Part shown: piece by piece, positions 9,441-17,407 of the stretch | Layout: every line of letters begins with the position of its first letter | Numbering within the stretch: position 1 is the first letter of the stretch | Origin: Chryseobacterium gleum | GTDB taxonomy: Bacteria; Bacteroidota; Bacteroidia; Flavobacteriales_D; Crocinitomicaceae | Direction of reading: 5' to 3' | Length of the DNA: 51,321 bases | Assembly (NCBI GenBank): GCA_945897755.1 | Contig: CAMDGH010000008.1 | Coordinates: 1 to 51,321 of the forward strand | Program-made: the position numbers and the translations under genes | The notes under the pieces: model-generated | The model's database searches: none | The model's input: only the letters and a program-made list of their open reading frames with translations | Told to the model about the DNA's origin: nothing

Positions 9441-10841
9441 ATGGTTTTTTCTAGCTTAACATTTTTATATTTCTTTTTGCCACTGAATTTGTTATTATAC
9501 TACATTTCAGGTAATCTTCTATATAGAAATATCTTACTGACTTTATTTTCGTTTGTTTTTTATGCTTGGGGTGAGCCTTTTTGGATTTTACTCTTGCTAT
9601 TTACTGCCATATTTGATTATGGAAATGGAATTTGGATAGAAAAATTAAAAAACAGAAACAATAGTAAATACATTGTTTTATTTTCAATTATTATAAATTT
9701 AGGTTTATTAATAGCATTTAAGTACAGTGGGTTTTTGTATGATAATATATCTTATTTTATTTCACTTCCTTTTGATAGGCCAGAAAATACCTTGCCTATT
9801 GGTATTTCATTTTATACATTTCAAACCATATCGTATGTAATAGACGTTCATAGAGGAGAAGTAAAAGCGCAACGAAATCCGATTAATTTTTTATTGTTTG
9901 TTAGCTTATATCATCAGCTAGTGGCTGGTCCAATTGTCCGTTACAAAACGATAGCTTCAGAGATTGATGGACGTAGTTTTTGTTGGTCTGATTTTAGCAA
10001 TGGTATTTCTCGTTTCTCTTTGGGATTATTTAAAAAAGTCATCATCGCAAATAACGCTGCAATATTTGTCGATCGCTATTTGATAGATCAACTCCATATC
10101 ATTACTGGACAAGAGGCTTGGTTTGGGATTGTTATGTTTTCCGTTCAAATTTATTTTGATTTTTCAGGTTATTCTGACATGGCTATTGGCCTTGGTAAAA
10201 TGTTTGGTTTTCATTACGATGAGAATTTTAAGAATCCATATGCTGCAAACTCAATAACTGATTTTTGGAGGCGTTGGCATATTTCTTTAGGAAGTTTTTT
10301 CAGAGACTATGTTTATATCCCTTTAGGAGGTAATCGTAAGAATGTATATCTTAATCTTATTATTGTATGGGGATTGACCGGTTTCTGGCATGGTGCAAGT
10401 TGGAATTACATGCTTTGGGGTCTTTATTTTTGTTTGTTATTGATTATTGAAAAAATATTTTTGCTCAAATTATACGATCGCATGCCACGTTTTGTGAGAC
10501 ATTTTACCACATTGTTTTTTATCATTTGGGGTTGGGCACTTTTTTATTTTGAGGACTTAAGCAAATTAGCCCTATTTACTAGTAAATTATTTTACTTTAG
10601 TGAACCGGAATCATTAACATTTCATTCAGATTTAATTCAAAATTTATTTTGGTTTATAATTGTTATTATTATGTGTATACCTTGGAATGAAATCACATTT
10701 ATTTCTAGAAAATATGACTCTATATCGCAAAAAAGTGTAGTTGTTGGACTCCAAATTATCATACAACTTATTGTATTGATCGTTTGTTCATCTTATTTGT
10801 TAGGGAATAGTTATAATCCTTTTCTTTATTTTAGATTTTAA
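9441..10841 (+). CDS. MBOAT O-acyltransferase, AlgI-like
   Basis: A 466-residue polytopic membrane protein of the MBOAT family that moves acyl (usually acetyl) groups across the membrane onto an exported polymer. About ten hydrophobic segments are visible. Family signatures are intact: RRWHISLGSFFRDYVYIPLG with H280, and GFWHGASWNYMLWG with the catalytic histidine H317. It is followed, with a one-base overlap of stop and start (TAATG), by a DHHW/AlgJ-like gene, the usual partner in alginate- or cellulose-type O-acetylation. No polymer synthase is in the window, so the acceptor is unknown. Confidence 0.93.
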   Translation: MVFSSLTFLYFFLPLNLLLYYISGNLLYRNILLTLFSFVFYAWGEPFWILLLLFTAIFDYGNGIWIEKLKNRNNSKYIVLFSIIINLGLLIAFKYSGFLYDNISYFISLPFDRPENTLPIGISFYTFQTISYVIDVHRGEVKAQRNPINFLLFVSLYHQLVAGPIVRYKTIASEIDGRSFCWSDFSNGISRFSLGLFKKVIIANNAAIFVDRYLIDQLHIITGQEAWFGIVMFSVQIYFDFSGYSDMAIGLGKMFGFHYDENFKNPYAANSITDFWRRWHISLGSFFRDYVYIPLGGNRKNVYLNLIIVWGLTGFWHGASWNYMLWGLYFCLLLIIEKIFLLKLYDRMPRFVRHFTTLFFIIWGWALFYFEDLSKLALFTSKLFYFSEPESLTFHSDLIQNLFWFIIVIIMCIPWNEITFISRKYDSISQKSVVVGLQIIIQLIVLIVCSSYLLGNSYNPFLYFRF

Positions 10842-12232
10842 TGATGCATAGTAAAAAACATATCGTTCATTTTTCACTGTTTGTGGTATACTTATTAGCT
10901 ACTATGTTATGTTTTATTTCTTCTAAAAAAGAATTGATATCTGATATTGAAAAACGTCCATTAGCTAAATTACCATCTATTTCAGTCTCGTCTATTTTTG
11001 ATGGTTCCTTAGCCAAAAACTATGAAGCTTATGTGGATGATCATTTTCCCATGAGAGAAGAATTAATTAACTTAGCATATGAAATTGACTCTTACAAAGG
11101 TATTCACGATCATAAAAATGCTAAAATTATTATTCCTTTCAAAAAAAGAGATGTAAAAAAAAATAGGACCAAAAAACAAATTAAAAATGATGAAGCAGCA
11201 AATGTGTTAGATGAAAAATATTTAGTCAATGCTGAATCAACAATGTCTAAGGGTTTGTTGGTTATTGGAGGAAGTTGTTATCAAATTTTTGGAGGGGAAA
11301 AAAGGTCAGCAGCTTTCTATGCTAAAATGCTTGATAAATACAGAGAAATATTACCTTCAAAGGTTAGATTGTTTAATTGCGTTGTACCTACAGCAGGTTC
11401 ATTTACTCACACTATTGATTATGATTATCTAAGAAAAAATGAGTATACTAATATTAAACAAATATACAATTTTACAACCAGTTCAATAATAAACATTAAT
11501 GCAGCAGAGGAAATTTTAAAACATCACAACGAGTATATTTATTTTAACACCGATCATCATTGGACTGGTTTGGGTGCTTATTATGCTTACGTTGCATTCT
11601 GTGCGAAAGCAGAAATACTTCCAATTCAATTAAAACAAATGAAGCGAAAAGTGAAACATCATTTTTTAGGCTCATTATATGCCTTAACTAGAGATCCTAT
11701 CGTTAAAAATAATCCAGATTCGGTTGTGTATTTTGTACCTCCCGTAAAAACAGAATTCATTGAGTATGCCGGAATTAATCAAGGATCTAAAATAAAAGGT
11801 GAACTCTTAGCTCGATATGCAACTGGTGTAAATAGTTACGGAGTTTTTCTTGGAGGAGATCATGCAATGGTTCATATAAAAACAAGTCTTAAAAATGGAA
11901 AACGGATTTTAGTAGTAAAAAATTCATTTGGAAACCCTTTCGCTACCTATCTTGTAAATAATTACGAGGAAGTGATCGTTATAGATTATAGATATTTTAG
12001 AAGAGGTTTATTGTCTGTTGTAAATGAATTCAAAATTAATGATGTACTTTTTTTACACAATGTTTTTTCAGCAAATACTGATTCACACACCAAACGTCAA
12101 ACCTTAATTTCTGATCCTATTCAAAGTGAAAAAACCAGTGAAAAAACCAGTGTAAAAATTAAATCTGATCCTGCTAAACATGACAGTTTATTTCAAATAA
12201 ATCCTATTGTTTCGCCCATTGATTCTCTTTAA
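10841..12232 (+). CDS. DHHW-family (AlgJ/AlgX-like) O-acetylation partner protein
   Basis: A 463-residue protein with an N-terminal membrane anchor (about 9-27) and an SGNH-hydrolase-like exoplasmic domain. The DHHW motif is D238-H239-H240-W241 (NTDHHWTGLGAYYAY), and a later block LVVKNSFGNPFATYL provides the conserved Ser region. The family pairs with MBOAT proteins and carries out or assists the periplasmic transfer of acetyl groups to sugar polymers. A Lys-rich, probably disordered insert lies at about 98-115. The C-terminus is a Ser/Lys/Asp-rich tail with a short direct repeat (AGTGAAAAAACC, 12125-12136 and 12137-12148). Translationally coupled to the AlgI-like gene. Confidence 0.85.
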   Translation: MMHSKKHIVHFSLFVVYLLATMLCFISSKKELISDIEKRPLAKLPSISVSSIFDGSLAKNYEAYVDDHFPMREELINLAYEIDSYKGIHDHKNAKIIIPFKKRDVKKNRTKKQIKNDEAANVLDEKYLVNAESTMSKGLLVIGGSCYQIFGGEKRSAAFYAKMLDKYREILPSKVRLFNCVVPTAGSFTHTIDYDYLRKNEYTNIKQIYNFTTSSIININAAEEILKHHNEYIYFNTDHHWTGLGAYYAYVAFCAKAEILPIQLKQMKRKVKHHFLGSLYALTRDPIVKNNPDSVVYFVPPVKTEFIEYAGINQGSKIKGELLARYATGVNSYGVFLGGDHAMVHIKTSLKNGKRILVVKNSFGNPFATYLVNNYEEVIVIDYRYFRRGLLSVVNEFKINDVLFLHNVFSANTDSHTKRQTLISDPIQSEKTSEKTSVKIKSDPAKHDSLFQINPIVSPIDSL

Positions 12233-12271
12233 TTTTATTAAAAAGTCATTAGAATTATTATCTAAAAATAG

Positions 12272-12281
12272 TATCTAATTT
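12272..12281 (+). promoter_or_regulatory. Candidate promoter-like motif before the cyclase gene
   Basis: TATCTAATTT starts 16 bases before the ATG. Closely similar words sit just upstream of other starts in this window: TACCTAATTT at 26296 (TPR gene), TGCCTAATTT at 43334 (dprA), TACCTAAATA at 35001 (pdxJ) and TACCTTTA at 6546 (ferritin). They may be variants of the -7 box TAnnTTTG with very short leaders. No -33 element is evident. Confidence 0.25.
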
Positions 12282-12287
12282 AATAAA

Positions 12288-15200
12288 ATGAATAAAAAAC
12301 CAGTTATATTGCTATTTTGCATGATTACACTTTTAGTGTCAAGTCAAAATAACTATCACTTTAATAATTATACTATAAACAATGGATTATCACAAAGTGT
12401 GGTTAATTCTTTAGTTCAAGATAATTCTGGCTCAATATGGATAGGGACTCAAGATGGCTTAAATCGTTTTGATGGACAATCATTCGAAATTTTCACATCT
12501 GACAATACTAAAGGCATACAAAGTATAGATTTTCTGTGCTCTATGAAATCTAAAAATGGAGATCTTTGGTTTGGAACATCTAATGGTTTAACTAAATATG
12601 ATCCTATTTTAGAACGATTTATCACATTTAATTATTCTTCACAATTTGCATTACAGGTCAGAACAATTGTTGAAGATAATGCTGGAAATGTTTGGATTGG
12701 AACAATTTCAAATGGCATCTATATTCTTAAAAAGAATGCAAAAAAAATCATAAAAGCATCAATAAATATTCCCTCTGAACGAATTTACAAGATTTCTTTT
12801 ATTTCATCAACAGAGCTTATTATTAGTACAGAAGATAAAGGAGTTTTTATTCATCATTTTCCAGAAAAAAACACGTATTCTATTGGTCTTAATGGTAAAA
12901 AAGGACGTTTTATTCGCTTAAATACAATTCAAAAATTTAATGGTAATGATTGGATTATTGGTTCAAGTCAAGGACTCTATTTGATGAATAAACTCACAAA
13001 AAATATTAAACCTTTTCTTACCAAATTAGATCGTAATTTTGGATATTTAGATATTAGCGATATAAGTATTATAAATGTTAATAAGTTCTTATTAACAACT
13101 AAATCAAATGGTTTATTTACAATTTTCATTTCATCTAGTGGAATTAATATTCATCATTCTACCCAAGATATTTTTCAGAAACAAGCCCTTTTGTATGATG
13201 CTTTAAATACAATGATTAGAGATGAAAACGGAACTTTTTGGATAGGTTCTCAACGTGGTTTGAGTAGTTTTGACCCTTTAAATCAAGGCTTTCTTGGTGT
13301 AGGACCAACAGGTGATCTTACAAAGGGTATTCCTACTCCAAGTGTCTGGAGTTTTTCAGAAGATAAGTCAGGAAGATATTTGTTTATCGGTTTAGAAAGC
13401 GCTGTCTCTAGAATAGATAAGAAAACCGGCATGTTTATTCCATTTTTCAAACCGAAAGAATTAGATAATAGTTCATTAACTTCTAATATTTTAACGAGTT
13501 ACGTGATTAGTCCGTCTGATATTCTTGTTGGTGCATCGGATGGTTTATTTTTATTAAATATTTCATCAAAAAATGATTATACGTTCAAAAAAATTAAGTT
13601 CAAAAATTTAAATAATCCTTCAAATTACAGTCGTGTATACGATATAGAACATTGGAAAGACTCTCGTTATTTTATTTCTACTAAAGGGGGAGTTCTTTTA
13701 TTTGATAAGCAGACTAGTAAAGTAACTGTTTTTGAGCACGATGATAGTAATCCATCAATGTCTCTTGGTAAAGGTGTGTGTAGGATGATTTACAAAGATT
13801 TGTCTGGTAAAATTTGGTTTAGTTCAAGTAGTGGAGGATTGTATCAATTTTCCGATAAAAAGGAGTTGAAAATTATTCCGTATGAGTTTAATTATCAAAT
13901 AGCTAAGCTTTCAAAGGAAAATATATCCAACATGGTACAAACGGATGATGAAACTTTTTGGCTAGCTACATTGGGATCGGGTATGATTAAATGGAATTCT
14001 AAAATAGGGAAAGGCTCATTAATTAACAAGAAAACAGGCTTACCCAATAATGTAGTTTATGGGATTTTGCAAGAAAGAGATAATTTATGGCTTAGTACAA
14101 ATAAAGGCTTGGCTAAATACGCTATCTCATCGAAAAAAATAACAAATTTTACAGAAAAAGATGGATTAATGTCTAATGAATTTAATCAAGGGGCTTTTTT
14201 AAAGTCCAAAAATGGTCAATTGTATTTTGGGGGTATTTATGGATATAATTATTTTGATCCCCAAAAATTATCAATTAAAGAAGGGGCCATTAATGTTCGA
14301 CTTACGAAAATAAGGTTTGATAAAAATTGGTTAAAACCAGACCCTTCTTCATTGTTGCCGATTTCGATTTCTTTGACAAAACACATACTATTACCATATA
14401 AAAAAAGAAGTATTACCTTAAAATTTATGGCCACAGAGATGAGTAATCCAAGTCTCATCTCATACAAATATATTCTTGAAGGATCTGAAGATGGAGAAGT
14501 ATTTATTGGATCAACAAATCAAATTCACTTAAATTCCATTCAGCCAGGGGAATATGTTTTGAAAATCTATGCTCGAATAGGGGATGGAAAATGGGGTAAT
14601 ACTCCCTGTAAATTAACTATAATTGTGAAAGCTCCTTATTGGAAAACAATTTGGTTCTGGATTGTTGTGTCAATATTTATTGCAGGTTTGGCCTTATTTT
14701 ATTTTAAAAATAAAATTAAAATCGAACGTAAACAACAGCTTCGGTTAGAACAAAAAATAACTGAACGAACAAAAGAAATTCGTGAACAAAACATCAAAAT
14801 AGAAAAACAGAAGCGCACAATTGAAGAAAAGAAAAATCACTTAGAAGAACAAAAATTTTTACTGGAGATAGAAAAAGAAAAAACAGAAAATGTGTTAAAA
14901 AATATTTTACCTGTATCTATTTATGAAGAAATAAAAGAAACCGGAAAGGCAAGCGCGAGAGCTTATAGTCGGGTATCTGTATTGTTTACTGATTTTGTAG
15001 GTTTTACAAAAATAGCAGAAACGATGAAACCCTCTGAATTAGTTCGCAATTTAGATGTTTATTTTAGAAAATTTGATGAAATAATTGTTCGAAATAATCT
15101 TGAAAAAATTAAAACAATTGGTGATGCCTATATGTGTGCTGGGGGTGTTCCAAAAAGAAATAAAACGAATCCAATTGATGCTTGTTTAGCGGCTCTAGAA

Positions 15201-16187
15201 ATCCAATTCGTAACGAAAGAAATGAGTGAATCAGCAGAACAAGCTGGAAAAGCGATCTGGAAGTTGCGCTTAGGTATTAATACGGGAGAAGTTACTGCAG
15301 GTGTAATAGGAACAGAAAAACTTGCATATGATATTTGGGGATCAACAGTGAATCAAGCACAGCGTATGGAAATGCTTGGAGAATCTGGTAAAGTAACAAT
15401 TTCTGGCCATACTTTTAAATTTATTGAACCTTATTTTGATTGTACATTTAGAGGTAAAGTAAAAACTAAAAGCCAGGGTTTAATTGACATGTATACTGTG
15501 GATGGTATTAAAGTCGAACTTTCAATTGATGGTTTAGGGGTCTATCCGAATGAGCGTTTTCATGAAATTTTAAATCTTCATACTTATAGTAGTATCAATT
15601 ATTACCTCGCGGAACACCATATTATGAAATTATTGGAAGAAAAGTTATCTCCAAAATTGCATTACCATAGTTTAATTCACACGAAGGATGTCTGTAAATC
15701 CATTGAACGGATTGCTTTGTTGGAGGGAATCACTGATGAAGGACTTTTTTTACTTAAATCTGCAGCTACCTATCACGATGCAGGATTTATTGAAGCTTAT
15801 GATAACAATGAGCATATAGGAGCTAAAATGGCAGAAAATAGTTTACCCGAATTTGGATATAAAAAAGAACATATTGATCAAATTAAAGATTTAATTTTTG
15901 TTACTGCAATTCCTCATAATCCAACAAATAAACTAGAGGAAATTATCTGTGATGCAGATTTAGACTACTTAGGAAGGGATGATTTTCACGAAATTGCGGA
16001 TAAACTTCGGTTAGAATTAAAAGAATACGGTAAAATTGATAGTGATCGTCAATGGGATGAAATACAAGTTGCTTTTTTAACTAATCATAGGTATTTTACT
16101 AAAACAGCAATCGATTCCAGAAAATTCAAGAAAGAACAAAATTTAGAGGATATTAAACAACGTTTAATTAAAAATCAATATGATTAA
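12288..16187 (+). CDS. Propeller sensor - adenylyl cyclase - HD phosphohydrolase fusion
   Basis: 1299 residues. A signal sequence (about 1-19) is followed by a periplasmic Reg_prop propeller to about residue 690, with blades ending in motifs such as IWIGTQDGLNRFD, LWFGTSNGLTKYD, FWIGSQRGLSSFD and LWLSTNKGLAKY. Next come a Y_Y_Y domain (about 700-780), one membrane helix (about 788-806), a coiled coil (to about 880), a class III cyclase domain (about 895-1075), and an HD domain (about 1110-1260). Cyclase residues are complete: metal D902 and D946, adenine-selecting K942 and D1015, and transition-state N1022 and R1026, so ATP is the expected substrate. HD ligands visible: H1131, H1163-D1164, D1222 and D1224. 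The protein is built like the sensory half of hybrid two-component regulators, but with a cAMP output instead of a kinase. It lies 55 bases after the DHHW gene, possibly in the same transcript. Confidence 0.9.
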   Translation: MNKKPVILLFCMITLLVSSQNNYHFNNYTINNGLSQSVVNSLVQDNSGSIWIGTQDGLNRFDGQSFEIFTSDNTKGIQSIDFLCSMKSKNGDLWFGTSNGLTKYDPILERFITFNYSSQFALQVRTIVEDNAGNVWIGTISNGIYILKKNAKKIIKASINIPSERIYKISFISSTELIISTEDKGVFIHHFPEKNTYSIGLNGKKGRFIRLNTIQKFNGNDWIIGSSQGLYLMNKLTKNIKPFLTKLDRNFGYLDISDISIINVNKFLLTTKSNGLFTIFISSSGINIHHSTQDIFQKQALLYDALNTMIRDENGTFWIGSQRGLSSFDPLNQGFLGVGPTGDLTKGIPTPSVWSFSEDKSGRYLFIGLESAVSRIDKKTGMFIPFFKPKELDNSSLTSNILTSYVISPSDILVGASDGLFLLNISSKNDYTFKKIKFKNLNNPSNYSRVYDIEHWKDSRYFISTKGGVLLFDKQTSKVTVFEHDDSNPSMSLGKGVCRMIYKDLSGKIWFSSSSGGLYQFSDKKELKIIPYEFNYQIAKLSKENISNMVQTDDETFWLATLGSGMIKWNSKIGKGSLINKKTGLPNNVVYGILQERDNLWLSTNKGLAKYAISSKKITNFTEKDGLMSNEFNQGAFLKSKNGQLYFGGIYGYNYFDPQKLSIKEGAINVRLTKIRFDKNWLKPDPSSLLPISISLTKHILLPYKKRSITLKFMATEMSNPSLISYKYILEGSEDGEVFIGSTNQIHLNSIQPGEYVLKIYARIGDGKWGNTPCKLTIIVKAPYWKTIWFWIVVSIFIAGLALFYFKNKIKIERKQQLRLEQKITERTKEIREQNIKIEKQKRTIEEKKNHLEEQKFLLEIEKEKTENVLKNILPVSIYEEIKETGKASARAYSRVSVLFTDFVGFTKIAETMKPSELVRNLDVYFRKFDEIIVRNNLEKIKTIGDAYMCAGGVPKRNKTNPIDACLAALEIQFVTKEMSESAEQAGKAIWKLRLGINTGEVTAGVIGTEKLAYDIWGSTVNQAQRMEMLGESGKVTISGHTFKFIEPYFDCTFRGKVKTKSQGLIDMYTVDGIKVELSIDGLGVYPNERFHEILNLHTYSSINYYLAEHHIMKLLEEKLSPKLHYHSLIHTKDVCKSIERIALLEGITDEGLFLLKSAATYHDAGFIEAYDNNEHIGAKMAENSLPEFGYKKEHIDQIKDLIFVTAIPHNPTNKLEEIICDADLDYLGRDDFHEIADKLRLELKEYGKIDSDRQWDEIQVAFLTNHRYFTKTAIDSRKFKKEQNLEDIKQRLIKNQYD

Positions 16188-16231
16188 TTTATAAAAATCA
16201 ATCCTTTAGAGGTGTTTTTTATTTACCCAAA

Positions 16232-16257
16232 AATAGCACTTAATATTAAGTGCTATT
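16232..16257. terminator. 26-bp perfect palindrome after the cyclase gene
   Basis: A perfect 26-bp palindrome centred on TTAATATTAA, with outer arms AATAGCACTT and AAGTGCTATT, starts 45 bases after the cyclase stop. In RNA from either strand it would fold into one hairpin, so it may be the 3' end or bidirectional terminator for the convergent cyclase and stress-protein genes. There is no strong T-run on the plus side. Its last bases overlap the target duplication of the adjacent MITE-like element. Confidence 0.5.
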
Positions 16258-16259
16258 AT

Positions 16260-16380
16260 AAGACCGTTGCAAAAGTTATAAATGGAGGCGGATTAAAAAT
16301 TTAATATGAAGTTTACTTTTGTAAATGAGGATCTTAAATTTTTGATTCAACGATGGGTTAGGGGTTTTGCAAAGGGTCTT
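16260..16380. mobile_element. 121-bp MITE-like element, copy 1
   Basis: The element has imperfect terminal inverted repeats: left AAGACCGTTGCAAAA, right end reading AAGACCCTTTGCAAAA on the minus strand. It is flanked by a 5-bp direct repeat ATTAT at 16255-16259 and 16381-16385, as expected for a target-site duplication. It is about 90 % identical to the complete copy at 47579-47699. It is too short to encode a transposase, so it would depend on one elsewhere in the genome. It lies between two convergent genes, as does the other cluster. Confidence 0.75.
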
Positions 16381-16426
16381 ATTATGCCAATAAAATGTAG
16401 GCCTAATTTTTTAAATACTTAAGTTC

Positions 16427-16456
16427 AAAAAAAAATGTGACTATTTTATAGCCACA
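16427..16456 (-). terminator. Rho-independent terminator of the universal stress protein gene
   Basis: On the minus strand a 9-bp stem with one mismatch (TGTGGCTAT...ATAGTCACA, 3-nt loop, 16436-16456) is followed directly by nine T residues (plus-strand A-run 16427-16435). It begins 30 bases after the stress-protein stop codon. Confidence 0.75.
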
Positions 16457-16486
16457 AATCTTATATATGTTCAAAATTTTTGTTGA

Positions 16487-17296
16487 TTAATTGAACAAAC
16501 TTGAAATTGTTTTTGTTGGATTTAAAATTAGAATAGGAATATTCGCATCGTTTGTAATTAAATATTCTTCAGGTTTGGTTGATAAACCCGGAATTATGCT
16601 ATTTCCTATTAAATTCATAATCGCAATCAAGTCTGCGTTTACAGTTTGAGCATATTTCAAAACTTCTTTTTCGAAAGAAGTTGACTTTAAAGTAGTAACA
16701 TCAAAATTAATATTTCTTTCTTCAAAGAATTTTCTCGCAAACTTTATATTAACAAGGATTTTTCTTTTAAAATAGTCGTCTTTTTCGTCTGGAAGTACGA
16801 TATGAACATGAGATTTGAAATAGGTTGCAATATTAGCAACGTATCCTAATTTTTGTTTTGTTTCTACATTTAAATCTAGGGGCACTACAATTGAATCGTA
16901 GCCGTTTAGACCGATTTTCTTGTCCTGTACTACTACAAATGGAACTAGAGAGCCTGTGATTACCTTCATTGCATTGCTTCCAGCAATTTTTTGCCAACCT
17001 GATATGCCGTGTGTACCCATAAATATCAACTCAGCGTGGTGTTCTGACGCAAATTCTCCGATTTCTTCAAAAATGCTACCCACTCTAACAGATGAAACAA
17101 CTTCTACAGTGGTAGTAATCGAACTTAAAACAGCAGTTAATTTTTGTTCAGCAGCTTCTATTTCCTTCGTTTTGCTTACTAGGTGTAAAACATAAACGCG
17201 CGCGTCAACTAATTGTGCAGCTGTTAAAGCATGATCAAGTGCATTATCAGCAACAGGTGTAAAATCATAAGGAACAATAAAAACTTTGTGAATCAT
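16487..17296 (-). CDS. Universal stress protein (tandem UspA domains)
   Basis: A 269-residue cytoplasmic protein with two UspA-type domains in tandem (about 1-125 and 132-262). Domain 1 begins with the family strand HKVFIVPYDFTP and carries the ATP-binding loop pattern GTHGISGWQK...GSNAMKVI (G-x2-G, then G-S), so it probably binds ATP. Domain 2 (DSIVVPLDLNVETKQKL) lacks an intact G-x2-G-x9-G-S/T loop and looks non-binding. This one-good, one-bad layout is common for tandem Usp proteins. It has its own promoter-like box and terminator, so it is likely a single-gene unit. The exact role is not visible. Confidence 0.9.
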   Translation of the reverse strand: MIHKVFIVPYDFTPVADNALDHALTAAQLVDARVYVLHLVSKTKEIEAAEQKLTAVLSSITTTVEVVSSVRVGSIFEEIGEFASEHHAELIFMGTHGISGWQKIAGSNAMKVITGSLVPFVVVQDKKIGLNGYDSIVVPLDLNVETKQKLGYVANIATYFKSHVHIVLPDEKDDYFKRKILVNIKFARKFFEERNINFDVTTLKSTSFEKEVLKYAQTVNADLIAIMNLIGNSIIPGLSTKPEEYLITNDANIPILILNPTKTISSLFN

Positions 17297-17321
17297 AATC
17301 GTAAATTTAAATTTAGCAATG

Positions 17322-17348
17322 CAAATTTACGGATTCCTCTTATTCAAA
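17322..17348 (-). promoter_or_regulatory. Candidate promoter of the universal stress protein gene
   Basis: On the minus strand TAAATTTG (17322-17329) matches the -7 box TAnnTTTG exactly, 25 bases before the ATG. TTTG at 17345-17348 is a possible -33 element, but the 15-base gap is a little shorter than the usual 17-23. Confidence 0.45.
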
Positions 17349-17407
17349 TACTATTAATATGTTAAAAAAAGACATTATATTTTGTTTTAGTTTTGATGCC
17401 CGATTTT

